Source: Sphaerolaimus hirsutus (Eukaryota > Nematoda > Chromadorea > Monhysterida > Sphaerolaimidae). From it: DNA of 64,000 nucleotides. Position numbers and translations under genes: made by a program. Shown one piece after another: positions 33,919 through 44,832 of this stretch. Numbering within the stretch: position 1 is the first letter of the stretch; the number at the start of each line of letters is the position of its first letter. The stretch lies in contig CAXIWS010000359.1 of NCBI GenBank assembly GCA_964036195.1, forward strand, positions 18,917 through 82,916, in the 5' to 3' direction. Under the pieces are notes generated by a model. It saw only the letters and a list, made by a program, of their open reading frames with translations, was not told the origin of the DNA and ran no database searches.

Positions 33919-36900
33919 TCAGTGGTCTGTGTCATCTGCATTGTCTGCTGGCAGTCCCAACCCGTGTATACTGTCAAGTAAACTGTCAAATGTCAAATGA
34001 AATGTAGACTAAACTGTCCAATGTCATGAAAAGTTCAGTATTACAATTTTTCCTATTTTTATTCTGATCGACACTTTACCTAGCATTTCAGTTTACATTT
34101 GACACTTTACTTGACACTTAACACGGGTTGCGACTGCCCCCTGAATCATCGGAAGCGTCATCTGAGTTTTCCGAGTCATCCTCTACGTCGTCATCGTCGT
34201 CGTCCTCCTCCTCGACGTCCTCCTCCTCGACGTCCTCCTCCTCCTCGACAATCTGTGTTTAACGTTAAACTGTGCATGGAATTAGTAAACTAGTGTGTGT
34301 AGGCACTATGTTCCTAATTTTTAATGTACGATACAGCAGTTTTCCCACGTTGCATTCAAAATAGGAATGTTTTATGTATGAAAGAGACATGAGTTTTCCC
34401 ACATTGCATTCAAAATAGGAATGTATTATGTATGAAACAGACATGAGTTTTCCCACGTTGCATTCAAAATAGGAATGTTTTATGTATGAAAGACAGGAGT
34501 TTTCCCACATTGCAATCAAAATAGGAAATTTTGTACGTATGAAACAGACAGGAGTTTTCCCACATTGCCATCAAAATAGTTTTCACAAAATATGTTGGAC
34601 TTACACTTCTCAACAGTAAAATGTTTAAACTCACTTCCAATCGGCCTGTGCTGCTTTTTTGACTGTGGTCGCGAGCCGCCGCGCCACCAGCAGCCGCCGC
34701 GCCACCAGCAGCCGCCGCGCCACCAGCAGCCGCCGCGCCACCAGCAGCCGCCGCGCCACCAGCAGCCGCCGCGCCACCAGCAGCCGCCGCGCCACCAGCA
34801 GCCGCCGTGCGACCGGCAGCCGCCGCGACGCCGCCTGTACCAGCTGCAGCGCCAGCGCGAGTCGCATCCTGAAGTTTTACTTCAATAAGTTGTCACAGTA
34901 CTTTACGTTTGAAATGGGATTCAGTTTTCAGTATCGTGATCGGTATTCACTTTTTGAGATTTCGGGATCGGGATTTTTGTTTCGTAATCAGGACCGGGAT
35001 TGTTTTTTTGAGATTTCGGGATTGTGATTGGGTTTTCAGGATAGGGATCGGGACTGCTAACTCCCTGAATTTCACGGGATCGGGATCGCGATCCCATTTG
35101 AAGCCTACACTACTTTGCACAGTATTTTAAAAAATACTATATAAGCTTTGAAAGTGGAACATAAAAAGTTATCTATGAGAAATAAATAATGAATTGAAAC
35201 TGCTGAAACTGACATTTTGCACACCGACGTGAGCCTGCGCACACTGCGCTGCCGCGCGCTGCCGCGCCGCATCTCGTTTGCAGGCTTCGCGCAGAATTCG
35301 CTGCTGGTATTCAGCTGACGCTGCATCGGAGCCGTAACCGTGCGATGTCACCTGACCACTTTTCCTTTCCGCCACCGCACTTTTTTGTCTCTGTTGAATG
35401 TTCTGCGATGCCTGTGTGAAAAGTTATGTCGTAAATTTAGTACAGGTTTTTGTAAGCAGCCTGATAGTACATAAATGTTAAATGAATAACCAACCATGTC
35501 GATATCGTCTAGATATGGAACTAGGCTGTCATCGCAAGTTGTCCCCTCTGGAAACGGATCCAGTGGCATGTTCGTCTGAAAGTTGTGACAGTGTGTCGAT
35601 ATTATAAACTTCGAAACTGTTTGCATGGCCATTACGACTACGCTGTCAACAAAAACTTTTTGTGGGAAAATGGAAACGGAATATTTGTTGTACATGCCGG
35701 AAAAGGGAAACGAAAAGTAATGTGCATTTGTCGGAAAACGGAAAAATGGAAGGCCTGAAAACGGAAACGGACAAAAAATTGCCTGGGGAAAGCGGAAAAT
35801 GGAAATTTGACAACGTCATTATGACTGACCTCCATTGGCGTGCGATTTGTGTCCATGGCCGGTGCCACCAACTGCAGCGACAGCGGTGATGGTATGTGTC
35901 CCAGTCGGCGACGGGATGAACCACCGGATGCGCCACCATCCGTGGAATTTCCGGCGCCACGAGCCGAAGTAGCACCAGACGGCGTCACCAGCGAGATGGC
36001 AGGAGCTGGACTGGCAGCGCACGTAACGCCACTGGCGCCAGTGCTCGGATTATTCTGCATTTAACAACAGTTTTCCCACGTTGCAATCAAAATCTGAATT
36101 TTTTATGCATGAAACAGAGAGTAGTTTTCCCATGTTGCAATCAAAATAGGAATTTATTATGCATGAAACAGAGATGAGTTTTCCCACGTTGCAATCAAAA
36201 TAAGAATTTCTTATGCATGAAACAGTAGTTTTCCCACGTTGCAATCAAAATCGGAATTTTTTATGCATGAAACAAAGAGGAGTTTTCCCATGTTGCAATC
36301 AAAATAGGAACATTTTATGTATCAAAAAGACAGCGAGTTTTCCCACGTTGCAGTAAATATGTGCATGCACATAAACTAACTTCCATGAAAATCTCCAGTG
36401 CATCTACCAAATCGGACAATTCCTGATTGGACAGCGAATTGATGGTGTCCATCCATTCGTCCAGGGTGCCCAGGAAGCGCCAGTGCTTGATGACGTTGCA
36501 GACACATTGCAAGTCGATGGTTTGCCTGGATCGTGTGTCCGAGCACCCCTACAATACGTAAATGTAGTGAAAATTGTAAAGGAAACTTGCAGTACAGAGT
36601 TTATAAAAATGCAACTGACACGTTTGGTATTTTCCATGGCTTTGTTGATGGTGCTGCACAATTCGCGCATTTGTGGCCTGTCCAATGCGTTTATTTGCTG
36701 TGCGAATTGGCGCAGCGACGCGTGCAGGAGCGGCCGTCCGAGCCTCTTGTGTGTGCACCCTGACTCTGTTATGTCATTTTGCATGGGCATTGGCTCTGAC
36801 ACTTTCACCGCAATTGCAACTTTTTCGGGATTCGGTTTTTCAGGTGTCAAACTTTCCGGTGTGAGCAATGCTGCCACTCTGCGCACAGTTCTGAACATCA

Positions 36901-39900
36901 TTGTCTGTTCGTGGCAGCGCCACCAGTTTTCCACCTTTAACTCAATTCTTTCGGCTGAAAGTTAAGCAAGTTAAATGTATTATATGTTTGTGCAGCCAAC
37001 ATGGAAAAGCGCAGAAAAATATACCTCGGGTGCATTTCCGATCTGCCTTCAGCTCTACAAAATCATTCCAGCTGAGTTGGATCATTTGGTCAGACATGTT
37101 AAACGCTTTTTCCTCGCTCAAGCCAAACTTGATCATCAGGTGATTCAGAATGAACGCGTGCAACTCTTTCTTCTCTTTTAGGATGTTTTGTTGCATAGCG
37201 ATGTCCTTTAGGTGTGCGCGGTGAATCTGAAGAGCAAATTAGGAAGTTTTTATGCATGAAAGATAGTAGTTTTCCCACGTTGCATATCAAATAGGAATTT
37301 ATTATGCATGAAAAAGAGAGGAGTTTTCCCACGTTGCAGATCAAATAGGAATTTTTTATGCATGAAAAAGAGAGGAGTTTTCCCACGTTGCAATTCAAAT
37401 AGGATTTTTTATGCATGAAAAAGAGAGGAGTTTTCCCACGTTGCAATTCAAATATGATTTTTTATGCATGAAAAAGAGAGGAGTTTTCCCACGTTGCAAT
37501 TCAAATAGGATTTTTTATGCATGAAAAAGAGAGGAGTTTTCCCACGTTGCAAACAAAATAGGTTTTTTTTGGTATGAAACAGCATGTATAAAAAAATGTT
37601 GTTCGCAAAGAAACGTTATACAGCAGATATGTAACCTTTGCTTTTTTAGCTCTTTGTGATTTGACAGTCGCTTTTTTTTCCTTCTTTGCTCCATCAGCAC
37701 CAATGTCAGCAGCGGTGTCTGCGTCGCTGTGCACGTTTGTCCATTTTTCACCCAAATCGTCGGAGCTATGCAGGCGCGTAGCACGCTCAGGAAACGCTGA
37801 GGCAGTTGTACAATAAATGCATGAAAAATAGTGTCACATAAATTAATTAAAATGTTGAAAACTCACACGCCTCCCTTGCAAACCACTCCATGCCCTCCAG
37901 TCCTTTGTACTTTGAATCGAGCGTTTCGTTCATGTACTCAGCGCCGGCACTGTCCTGAGCAACGCCACTCAATTGTGACTTTGAATCGGCAAATCGCTTC
38001 TGAAATGGTGTTTTGTCATTTACAGATAACTGTAAAAGTCATCACAAAAAGGGTTCAAACGGGATCCCTATCCCAATACAGTTCCCGAAATGTCAAAAAC
38101 TGAATCCCAATCCCTAAAAGTCAATCCCGTTCGAACCCTACAGACTGTAAAGTGTGCGGTCAGTGGTCAACATGGGTATCACAAATTATCTGTTTGGCGC
38201 AGTATAAAATGTAGGTTATTTGTTTGGACGCACTGAGGAGAGTATAAAACATAAACCCAACTTTTCAGAACACAAAAAAAACCACCCAAAAGCAAATAAC
38301 AACTAAGTTAACCTTGAATTGTCGCCTCTTCGCACGCCACATCGCTTTCAAAAGTTTCAGGCGCGCGTTAAAGCCGCCTTCATTCACAGGTTTGTTGGCA
38401 TCCTTCACTTTGCGGAACATGATGCCATCGGGGTAATCGGGGTACGGCGGCTCAAAGTACTCCTCACTGACAAATTTGCGCCAGTCCGCTGCCATGAGGT
38501 TCTTGTTTAGACGCTGCAATGTAAAAATACATATATTTGGGAAAAAAATTATGCATCACTAATTACGGTTGAAGCGTTATGCCGTTATACAGAGACATTT
38601 CTGTATTTCGTTGTCCCCATGAACATCACGATCCCAAAAGTTCAATGCTCATCCCAATACCTAAATTTCAAAAAGCCGACCCGTAAAACTGATTCCCGTA
38701 AATACTTTAACTTACGCTAGCCGTGATGTGATTGCCGTGTTCATCAATGCGCGACGACTCCTCAGTGCTCCAAATTCTGTGAATGTACAAAGTGATACAT
38801 TTTCTGAAGCAGTCAAAGTAGAAGAAAATCAGTGAACTCACAGCCGATATTTCCCAAGCAGCTGATTGAACTTGAGATTGAACTCATCCAATTTGTCTGG
38901 ATGGATGTGAACTGATTTGCGGCCACCGACACCAGCCCTGGACGGGTCACCCTTAGAGGGGGAATCGATGCGGCGCCGTTTCTGTTTTGTGCCAGATTTC
39001 TGTTTTTCAGCAGTTTTGCCCCTCTTTTTGCCATGCAGCGCCGCCTTTGCAATGACAACTGACTTTTCATCTTCTCCTTCAGGCGTCTGCGCTCTGCTTT
39101 GCGGAATAGTTTCCTGTATTGAATTAGCTTATTTTATTACAAATAAACGACTTTTCCCACGTTGCACTCAAAATAGGAATATTTTTTGTATGAAAGACTA
39201 ATGAGTTTTCCCACTTTGCAATTCAAAAAGGAATTTTTTGTGTATGAAACAGACATGAGATTTCCCATGTTGCAGTATACATGTTCATAAACATAAAATA
39301 ACTTGCATGTAAATCAAAAAACGTTTTTCTTCTAAAACTAACAATTGAGCAGTTGCTGCTGCCACTGTCACTTTCCTGGCCGTCATCCTTGTAGTCCTCG
39401 TCAGGGTCGTTGTCACTGTCGTCTTCTAAGCGGCGCAGCGGCTTCGAGTTGCGCGACGCTCGGCGCCGCTTACCACGGGAAGGGGAACCGGCCACAATCC
39501 GGTTTCTTTCTTGCTCCAACAGGTACGCCGTGGTTTCTTCAAACTCGTCGCTGCTGTCAGAAATCTGCGATGTTTAATGTAGTATTTGTCTGCACATAAA
39601 CAGTTCTATTTACCGATCACTGACACACAATTACAACACACAAAAAGTACACAAAACAGACATTTCTGTGATAAAAAAAATGTCTAAACATTTACCTGTT
39701 CCACATCATCTGTCTCATCCCACTTTTTCCGTTTTTGCTGCAGCTCCTTTTTCACTTTTTCCTCCTGTTTCTTCCTGTTCGAAACTTTGGCTTTGGCTGA
39801 ACTTTGCTCCTTCAATTCCCGCCAACGCTTCTGAAACAGTGAATCAATTGTTTTACAGACTATAACGGTTAAAACGGGATTGACTTTTCGGGATAGGGAT

Positions 39901-42900
39901 TGACTTTTCGGGATTGGGATTGACTTTTCGGGATCGGGATCGGGATAGCGGTTTAGGTTCGGGATCGGGATTGGGATCCCGTTTTAACCATACAAACAAT
40001 TAAAATTGAAATGGTGCAGTCACTGAAACTAACGACTTGTGCCACGGAGAGCATCGGGCTGGGCGCGGCACGCGTGGGACCTTGGTAACCGATAGTAGCC
40101 GCCTGGTTGTCGACAACGCTGACAATTTGCACGTCATCGTCCATTTCCTGAAAAAAATTGACATTACAATGCGCATTTTGCAAACTTCCGCAAAAGTTGA
40201 ATAAATGTGAGAGAAGCGGTAGCAGCAGCAGCAGCAGCAGCAGTACTACAGCAGCATGAGCAACAACGACTTCACCCAGCGCCAGTTCACCGCCATGCCA
40301 CAAGATGGCAGGACAAGCAGGCCGAACACTGCCCTACCACAGCTGAACTTCGCGCAAACGTTTGCGGCACCCGAGTGGCGGCAGTGGCGCCTCCAGTCTT
40401 CATCAAGCAGGGTGCAGCCAACGCAAGTCACGAGTGCGACAAGTGCAGTTTCGACCGCGTCACCCATGAGCGTTGAGGAGAGTGCTCGTGAGGAGATGGG
40501 GAACTCAATGACACCCCTCCATGCAGTAAGTTTTCAGTTTTCCCACCATGCATACATGTTGTGACAAAAAAAGTTGCAATGTGTTCACCTTTTTATGCAG
40601 TTTTCCCACGGTGAATGCAATATGAGTAAAAAGACAGGAAATAATTCAGGAGTAGTTTTCCCACCATGCATACATGTTGTGACAAAAAAAGTTGCAATGT
40701 GTTCACCTTTTTATGCAGTTTTCCCACGGTGAATGCAATATGAGTAAAAAGATAGGAAATAATTCAGGAGTAGTTTTCCCACCATGCATACATGTTGTGA
40801 CAAAAACTTCTACATACAGATGGAGGAGGTGATGCATTTTTGTCGGACCGCGGATGCTCAATTGAAGATGGCCAACAACCGACTGAAGCTGGCTAAAACT
40901 GCCATGACCGAGTTTGAAGGCAAGGTGCCACTCCCAAACCGTGTAAAAATACAAGTAAAATGTAAAATGTCATGCAAAGTGAAAAGTCGTGTAAGATAAC
41001 CTGTAAGGCCATTTTATACGACTATGGACACTATTAATAACATTTGTACAATTTCCCTGGCTTTTTACACGGTATGTGAGTGTCACCAGGTGAACATGAT
41101 GACCAAAGCTGGTGAAGTCCTTGTGGCACACGTGAAGCGCACAGAGAAGAAAACAAACGCGTATTACAAAATGCTGCACACTCTTGTCCCCCCGGAGACC
41201 TTGCGCTGCCATGACGTGAACAATTTCATGGATGATTAGTTGATCATCATTGTAGGAACATAGCCATGACATTCAGTGTTCAGATCAGACGTAAAAACGA
41301 CAAAGGCGTCATCCTCTGGCTATGTACCTACATTCTTAATTGTAATACCACTGAAGTCTACCTATCGTGAAAAGTGATACTAAAAGGGCACCCACACAAA
41401 CAAGTGATGACTGAATTACACTGAATAAACGTACCTCGGGAGAATGTTGCGACTCTGTTGAGCTCTGCTGTGAAACTTGCTCGGACGGTGCAGCGGTACT
41501 GCTTTTGGCAGGTGATGGAACAACGTTGACGTAACACGCGTCAGTCTGAGAAAAACAGTTTATTGAAAGTTACTGTCATGGACAACGTAGTTGATGAGTA
41601 TGTAGTCTATGTTATTTCAGAAGTGCATGTGTTATGAAAAAGCTAATATGTTTAGTAAAATGAATCTTCTAATAAACTAAATGGGTAAATTTAGTAGAAT
41701 AACGAAAACACCAAAACACCAAAACACCAAAATACATGACACACAGAAACACAACACCTTTTAAACTTACAGCTGAATGGATAACACCTGACAATTGCAA
41801 CTTTGCTTTTTTATGTACAGCAATTTGCAATTAACACTATTCGCTAACCGATACGGCCGCAGGGGATGAATTCGCCTTACTTTCCAATTCGGGCTTCTCA
41901 GTCACTTTGGGCAGCTGTGCGGAAGTTGAAGTCACGCACCAGGTGTTCCCGCCTACAGCGTATTCAGTTCTCGCTGCGGACTCTTCATTTTCACCCACGA
42001 TGACCGTTTTCATCTGTGAAAAAGGGATATCAGTTAACAGAAGTGTAATATAATATTTGTAACATAAAAAACGTTTTATACTTATTTCACGACCTTTTTT
42101 TTTTGTTGTTCCTTTTCAAATGGCGATAACACGTCTGGATTCAGTAATGATCGCACGTGGGTGCCATTTCTGCCATACATCTTTTCAAATTGTGAAGGCA
42201 TCAAATACAGATCAGGTCGGTATTTCTGAAACATTTTAGACAATTTCTTCAGTTTTCAGACATGTCTTAAAGTTACAAAAAATCTAACAACGGTGCCATG
42301 ACACTGGTGACATTTTTCATCAAGAGGGTGGGTTGCCAATGAATCAGCCACATCGTTTCCGGCTTCCGGTGCCATTTTCCCCTTTTGAAATGTTTTATTT
42401 CATTTCAGAAGTTTTCCCACCAAGTATTCATTGTATGAAAACTTACAACAGTGCTCTCGCCATCGCAGGCTGAAGTCACGGTGACGTCTGCATCGGGAAG
42501 TGAAGACACAGTGTCAGCCGTGCCTGACTGCGCTTCGGCGGCCGGTTCACACGCGGGCTGAAATTGTGCATACAGAAGTAAACAAAATATGCAATTTTCC
42601 TACATGAAATGCAACATGTGAAAACTAACAGCGCCTTTGTCCTCAACCGCGTCCTGGGTGCAGAACATATCATCCTGGGATTGCTGTACCGCAGGTTGCG
42701 ACTTTGCCGCCTGTGAGTGTGGTGCACATGGTGATTTTGGTGATTGAATGGCGTCATGGCGCTGGCGCCATTGTATGGCGCCACGATATGGCGCCATTGG
42801 CGTCAGCGCTTTCAGTAGGGTGGGTGTGGGTTTGGGGGGGGGGGTTGCCCGAACACCAATCCGTAACTAACCACGTCAACATTCTCTGCATCAGTGCTGA

Positions 42901-44597
42901 CGCTGCGCGAACAATTTGAAACTGCATCACTGGCGACTGCGTCCACACCTGCGTCCACACCGGCATCCCGGATTGCGTTGATTTCGCTTTCGAGCTTCTT
43001 CATCTCCAATTCTTGCTGCAAGTGTGAGAAAAAGATTGAAAAAGAGAAAAAGTATGCAAATTGCTAAAAATAAATGCTACAAGTATTTTTGAGGGGGGTG
43101 GGGGCAATTGTTTACGGATACCGGCGAAGGGGGAGGGGGCGCAACCCCCCTGCCTAGAATTTTTGAAAATTGAGCCTGGAAAAGTTGCACGAGAACACAT
43201 TTCCTTACATTTCCATGTCTCACCCCTGAAGGGGGGGGGCGCGCCCTGATCGTAAAATGGTAAATGTAAAAAAAGTATAACCTTTTTCTTCAAAGCGCGC
43301 CGCTTTTTAGTCGCCTCAGCTTGGTTTTTCTTTCTGGCCGCACGCTTGGCAGCCTCCAATTCCTTTTGCTTTTCCTCTTTCAAACGCTGTTCCTCCTCTA
43401 CCCGCTTTTTCTCTTCTTCCTGTTTTTTCTGTTCCTCGAACTCTTTCTGGTGTGCAACAATATCCTGCAAAGTTGTAATTATTGGGGGGGGGGGCGCGGG
43501 GGTTCAATATATATATGCAAAGAAGGGAGAAAAGTATAGAAATCGCTCAAAGTAGGTGAATAATGGCTAAAAATGGGTATATAAGGACATATAGTACTTA
43601 AAAAGAGCTTAAAATTCATAAAATCGCTTAGATATGTACATAACTGGCCGATTTCTGGGGGGGGGGTTTGGTGATACTGTCCAACATATTTGCCTACGGA
43701 ATCGATACGTTTTCGGGCGTACCACATAGATAGATAGCTGAAGGATTTGGATGTTAAAACACACCCCACCCCATCCCCTACAAAAACCATTAAAATTAAG
43801 TTATAACTCACCGGTGAAACCACATTGACAAAGGACCCTGGCAAAACGTCATCCGGTTGTAGAATCCGCTCACTACTCACAGCGCCATCTTGGTGTGAAG
43901 TGTGAGTCTGCGCCCACGCTGCGCCGCGGCTCTGCATGAGTTTTGCCTCGTCTGCAGCCTTTTTCGCTAGCCGGCCGGAACTCCTGCAAAAATTTCTTAG
44001 TGTTCGTTTACTAATTGGCTTACGTCTAAATGACACTGCTACTAGGGTTCAAACGGGATCCCGATCCCGATCCCGGATCCCGTGAAATTCCGGGATTTAC
44101 CAGTCCCGATCCCGATCCCGTGACCCCAATCCCGGCCAATCCCGATCCCGATCCCGAAATCTCAAAAAACCAATCCCGATCCCGAAACCCCAATCCCGAT
44201 CCCGAAATCTCAAAAAGTGAATCCCGATCCCGAAAAGTCAATCCCGTTTGAACCCTAACTGCTACCTCCTTCCAGAGAATGACCGCATGAACGAAACACT
44301 CAAACCTAAGCGTAAGCCTAAACAGACCCGAAAATATTGTAAAATTGTTGCAAAAAGAATCCCCGATTAATATAATAACCTGTCGTCAGTTTTAGGCCGC
44401 AATTGTGCTCTGGCAGACGGTGCCGGCCGCGCAGTATCTGCTTTGCTGGGCCTTCCTCTTTTGCCACCACCGCCGCGACCGCGTCCGCCACCGCGTCCGC
44501 CGCCGCGTCCGCCCCCGCGCCCAGCGTCCGCGCCGCCGCCTGCGCCGCCAGCGTCCGCGCCGCCGCCGGCGCCGCGATTCGCCGCCGATTTGACCAT
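33919..44597 (-). CDS. Large multi-exon nuclear-type protein with AT-hook, coiled coil and acidic tail
   Basis: ATG at 44597. About 27 small exons (kb): 44.60, 43.99, 43.47, 43.02, 42.71, 42.56, 42.38, 42.23, 42.01, 41.55, 40.15, 39.83, 39.57, 39.11, 38.78, 38.52, 38.00, 37.80, 37.23, 36.95, 36.55, 36.06, 35.58, 35.41, 34.87, 34.26 and 33.94, ending at 33919. Exon 1 is Gly/Arg-rich with an AT-hook (KRGRPSK). Next is a highly charged coiled coil (FEEQKKQEEEKKRVEEEQ), Ser/Thr/Ala-rich exons with a CHQC pair, several KR-rich basic patches, folded-looking exons (DWRKFVSEEYFEPPYPDYP; HWRFLGTLDEWMDTINSLS), an Ala/Gly repeat (34650-34870) and a Glu/Asp tail. I do not recognise it as a known family. 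It is divergent from the transposase, start codons 236 bp apart, the arrangement expected for the DNA-binding partner gene of a Harbinger element. Exon borders are hand-called. Confidence 0.5.
33945..34140. mobile_element. Introner 5 with a GG instead of GT donor
   Basis: Read on the minus strand it starts GGGGCAGTCGCAACCCGTGT after exon CAG and ends ACGGGTTGGGACTGCCAGCAG. Everything matches the introner pattern except the second base (G for T). If spliced, the acidic tail continues to a stop at 33919; if retained, translation stops within about 9 codons. Confidence 0.65.
34320..34580. repeat. Intronic minisatellite, GTTTTCCCACGTTGCA family
   Basis: About five ~56-60-bp units, each beginning with GAGTTTTCCCACRTTGCA, then TCAAAATAGGAA and TATGTATGAA. 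The flanking copy ACTAGTGTGTGTAGGCAC at 34287-34304 matches the Harbinger-like terminal repeat. Confidence 0.85.
34660..34830. repeat. 18-bp coding tandem repeat (GCCGCCGCGCCACCAGCA)
   Basis: About eight near-perfect 18-bp units, inside an exon of the minus-strand gene, where they encode an Ala/Gly-rich run. Because the length is a multiple of three, all frames stay open across it, which creates spurious frames on both strands. Confidence 0.85.
34905..35112. mobile_element. GGGATCGGGAT-rich hAT-type miniature element, degraded
   Basis: The ends TTTGAAATGGGATTC and GATCCCATTTGAAGCC are inverted and similar to the intact copy at 44043. The interior has repeated TTTCGGGATCGGGAT words. Other degraded relatives lie at 38055-38145, 38625-38700 and 39868-39993. 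Confidence 0.5.
36066..36355. repeat. Intronic minisatellite, second array
   Basis: About six ~58-bp units with GTTTTCCCACGTTGCAATC and TTTTATGCATGAAACA, same family as at 34320, in another intron of the minus-strand gene. Confidence 0.85.
37235..37570. repeat. Intronic minisatellite, third array
   Basis: Six ~56-bp units with GTTTTCCCACGTTGCA and TTTTTTATGCATGAAAAAG, more homogeneous than the other arrays, suggesting recent expansion. A three-unit array of the same family lies at 39145-39290. Confidence 0.85.
40256..41239 (+). CDS. Small nested gene, 174 aa, unknown function
   Basis: Three exons, 40256-40525, 40820-40924 and 41090-41239, all in phase 0. The N-terminal exon is Ser/Gln/Thr-rich and low-complexity (starts MSNNDFTQRQFTAMPQD). 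The C-terminal two thirds form a helical, coiled-coil-like segment (ADAQLKMANNRLKLAKTAM; VAHVKRTEKKTNAYYKML) ending NNFMDD. It lies on the strand opposite the large AT-hook gene, in one of its introns (41.43 to 40.15 kb). No family recognised. Intron 2 is an introner; intron 1 contains a 119-bp tandem repeat. Confidence 0.55.
40534..40800. repeat. 119-bp tandem repeat in intron 1 of the nested gene
   Basis: Two full units plus a partial third, each starting GTTTTCCCACCATGCATACA, contain GTTTTCCCACGGTGAATGCA in the middle. The GTTTTCCCAC word links it to the minisatellites in the opposite-strand gene. Confidence 0.85.
40925..41089. mobile_element. Introner 6 (intron 2 of nested gene)
   Basis: 165-nt intron. 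It starts GTGCCACTCCCAAACCGTGT after exon AAG and ends ACACGGTATGTGAGTGTCACCAG. The ends are inverted copies with mismatches. Removal joins GK to VNMMTKAGE in frame. Confidence 0.8.
42735..42812. mobile_element. Remnant of a GGCGCC-rich hAT element
   Basis: ATTGAATGGCGTCATGGCGC and GGCGCCATTGGCG words match the subterminal regions of the element at 28337, but the outer TAGTGATGG ends and the target duplication are lost. It lies in an intron of the minus-strand gene. Confidence 0.45.
44043..44257. mobile_element. 215-bp hAT-type miniature element with exact 8-bp target duplication
   Basis: The ends are TAGGGTTCAAACGGGAT and ATCCCGTTTGAACCCTA. Flanking ACTGCTAC occurs at both 44035-44042 and 44258-44265. 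The interior is repeated CCCGATCCCGAT. It is inserted in an intron of the AT-hook gene. Confidence 0.92.
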
Positions 44598-44832
44598 TTT
44601 CGGCGTATTCTTGGCGATATACGCGTCCGGAGAATTTTTTATTTTTATTTTCTTTTTTACTTTTTGAATTGAAAACCGTAAATGACATCATAAGTGTACC
44701 AAAAAAAAAATTCGCTTGTGTGAACAGTATTCCATACAAAATGGTCACTTTTTTTTAGTTTTCTCATCGTGACAACATAAGATGAAAACAACTTATGCCC
44801 AAAAGTAAAAAATTTCAAAAGTCGATAAAGAA

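Noticed and set aside
34592-35027. Arg/Ser, Pro/Gln-His and Leu-Val-Ala-Arg repeat proteins on both strands
   Set aside because: All frames of an 18-bp repeat stay open. Only the Ala/Gly frame fits the splice sites of the minus-strand gene.
34320-37560. CRISPR-like array
   Set aside because: The spacers are not unique, the units vary gradually, and the arrays sit in introns of a eukaryotic gene; they are minisatellites.
44026-44251. Asp-Pro and Gly-Ser-Gly repeat proteins
   Set aside because: Translations of the CCCGAT repeats inside a miniature hAT element.
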